From Porticoccus sp. (GTDB lineage: Bacteria > Pseudomonadota > Gammaproteobacteria > Pseudomonadales > Porticoccaceae), in assembly GCA_023263825.1 (NCBI GenBank), contig JALQUJ010000097.1, positions 1 to 7,807 of the forward strand: a stretch of 7,807 nt of DNA. Direction: 5' to 3'. Position numbers and translations under genes: made by a program. Positions 6,878-7,807 of the stretch are shown here, piece after piece; position 1 is the first letter of the stretch, and each line of letters begins with the position of its first letter. A model generated the notes under the pieces. It ran no database searches. It had not been told where the DNA came from and was given only the letters and a program-made list of their open reading frames with translations.

Positions 6878-7147
6878 GTGGCCAACTCACCCCAAGCACG
6901 CAAAAGAGCGCGTCAGAACGAAAAACGTCGCAAGCACAATGCTAGCTTGCGCTCCATGGTGCGCACCTATCTTAAAAAGACTTATGCAGCCATAGAATCC
7001 GGTGAAGTAGAAGCAGCACAAGCTGCATACAATGCCGTAGTACCTGTACTTGATCGCATCGCTGACAAGGGCATTATTCACAAAAATAAGGCCGCTCGTC
7101 ATAAGAGCCGTTTGAATGCCCAAGTTAAGGCACTTGCTGCTGGCTAG
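6878..7147 (+). CDS. rpsT: 30S ribosomal protein S20
   Basis: This 89-residue basic protein binds 16S rRNA and helps assemble the 30S subunit. The sequence opens MANSPQARKRARQNEKRRKHNASLRSM in the S20 pattern, rich in Arg and Lys, and 'RMADKGIIHKNKAARHKSRL'-type wording of Pseudomonas S20 appears here as 'RIADKGIIHKNKAARHKSRLNAQ' across residues 61-83. Length is standard (E. coli 87). The start is GTG; E. coli rpsT uses the weak start UUG, and that weak start is tied to translational autorepression by S20. A non-ATG start here is therefore consistent with similar control, though that is inference. The gene is monocistronic, with its own promoter upstream and a strong terminator beginning about 35 bp downstream. 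It diverges from murJ and converges on proB. In Pseudomonas I recall an extra creA-like gene between proB and rpsT, which is absent here. Confidence 0.98.
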   Translation: MANSPQARKRARQNEKRRKHNASLRSMVRTYLKKTYAAIESGEVEAAQAAYNAVVPVLDRIADKGIIHKNKAARHKSRLNAQVKALAAG

Positions 7148-7158
7148 CATTTATATTC

Positions 7159-7191
7159 GTGGGGCTTGTTACCATAAGTAAAAAGCCCCAC
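7159..7191 (+). terminator. First hairpin after rpsT, alternative to the main terminator
   Basis: GTGGGGCTT (7159-7167) pairs perfectly with AAGCCCCAC (7183-7191) across a 15-nt loop. An A-rich run, not a T run, follows on the plus strand, so alone it is not a standard intrinsic terminator for rpsT. Its downstream arm overlaps the left arm of the larger hairpin at 7184-7233, so the two structures exclude each other. Confidence 0.5.
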
Positions 7192-7233
7192 ATAAAAAAA
7201 CCGGCTTATAGGCCGGTTTTTTTATGTGGGGCT
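7184..7233. terminator. Bidirectional intrinsic terminator between rpsT and proB
   Basis: The arms 7184-7205 and 7212-7233 are perfect 22-bp reverse complements around a TTATAG loop. The inner core is CCGGC/GCCGG flanked by seven A's and seven T's, giving a classical hairpin plus T run for plus-strand rpsT transcripts. For minus-strand proB transcripts, the full stem is followed by TTTTTAC, so it should stop readthrough from both convergent genes. Confidence 0.93.
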
Positions 7234-7281
7234 CTCTTAACGAACACAAGCTAAGCTAACGCCAGCTAAACCAGTACCCAA

Positions 7282-7807
7282 TTAGACCAATACAAGGTTA
7301 TCCCTGTGAATCAATTCATCATCATCACAGTAACCTAAAATATCAGTAATTAGATGGCTAGCCTTGCCAATGATCTGACCACTTTCGGATGCATTATAAT
7401 TAGCTAATCCTCGGCCAATCTCAACACCTGACTCATCCACACAGAGCACTAAATCACCACGGTGAAAATTACCTGAAATAGATTTAACACCCACGGGCAA
7501 TAAACTTTTCCCCTGTTCCCTTAATACCCTCACAGCACCCGCATCCAAAGTAAGAGACCCTCGAACTTGCAAGTGCCCAGCCAACCACTGTTTCCGGGCA
7601 GCAATAGGTTCTTTTTCAGCAACTAACAGTGTTCCAAGATCTCCACCATTGGCCAACTGAGACAGCACACTCTCAGCCCGCCCACCTACAATAATGGTAT
7701 TTGCACCAGAACGTGCGGCAAGCCGAGCTGCTTGAAGCTTGGTCACCATACCACCACGCCCCAAACTGCTACCGCTACCTGCCAAAGCATCTAAAGCAGG
7801 ATCACCT
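7282..7807 (-). CDS. proB: Glutamate 5-kinase, C-terminal part (5' end beyond window)
   Basis: ProB phosphorylates glutamate to gamma-glutamyl phosphate, the first step of proline synthesis in the cytoplasm. About 175 codons are visible. The frame is open to the window edge, starting 'GDPALDALAGSG', so roughly 200 N-terminal residues with most of the kinase site are missing. The visible kinase portion has 'GSSLGRGGMVTKLQAARLAARSG', including the GxGGM-TK stretch that matches E. coli 'GLGTGGMSTKLQAA'. The last 100 or so residues form the PUA domain, with 'SLLPVGVKSISGNFHRGDLV' and 'ARGLANYNA'-like wording (here 'GRGLANYNASES'), ending in 'IHRDNLVLV'. The TTG at 7783-7785 is internal and should not be taken as the start. 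It converges on rpsT with a shared terminator. In related genomes it follows obgE; that gene is outside the window. Confidence 0.96.
   Translation of the reverse strand, partial: GDPALDALAGSGSSLGRGGMVTKLQAARLAARSGANTIIVGGRAESVLSQLANGGDLGTLLVAEKEPIAARKQWLAGHLQVRGSLTLDAGAVRVLREQGKSLLPVGVKSISGNFHRGDLVLCVDESGVEIGRGLANYNASESGQIIGKASHLITDILGYCDDDELIHRDNLVLV

Noticed and set aside
6887..7150. An 87-codon minus-strand frame opposite rpsT
   Set aside because: It is the antisense shadow of a highly conserved ribosomal protein gene, with no ribosome binding site and a meaningless Cys/Phe-rich product.

Overview
This window is a conserved housekeeping block of a gammaproteobacterium. Its gene order (proB, rpsT, murJ, ribF, ileS, lspA, fkpB) matches the order I recall from Pseudomonas and its relatives. 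The S20, RibF and MurJ proteins also read like that broad group (Pseudomonadales or Cellvibrionales-like). The DNA is only moderately GC-rich, so I would not name a genus. I see no mobile element, CRISPR array, tRNA, rRNA or foreign island.

Layout: positions 1-4971 hold part of one long minus-strand block. In transcription order it runs murJ (starts at 6576), ribF, ileS, lspA and fkpB, with fkpB cut by the left edge. rpsT (6878-7147) lies on the plus strand and diverges from murJ across a 301-bp AT-rich region with a near-consensus rpsT promoter. The 3' half of proB enters from the right edge on the minus strand and converges on rpsT. Between them is a bidirectional terminator with a perfect 22-bp inverted repeat, plus a third copy of its outer arm.

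Functions: MurJ flips lipid II for peptidoglycan synthesis, and RibF makes FMN and FAD. IleS charges tRNA-Ile, LspA cleaves lipoprotein signal peptides, and FkpB is a peptidyl-prolyl isomerase. S20 is a 30S ribosomal protein, and ProB starts proline synthesis. The genes are linked by conserved position and probable co-transcription rather than by one pathway.

No undescribed biological system is evident. The best leads are small-scale. The ribF start is anomalous: an AGG codon sits where homologues start with ATG, correctly placed behind a Shine-Dalgarno sequence. The rpsT/proB terminator has three mutually pairing arms. The rpsT promoter has a GC-rich discriminator typical of growth-rate control. 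Four of the six genes whose 5' ends are visible appear to use non-ATG starts.
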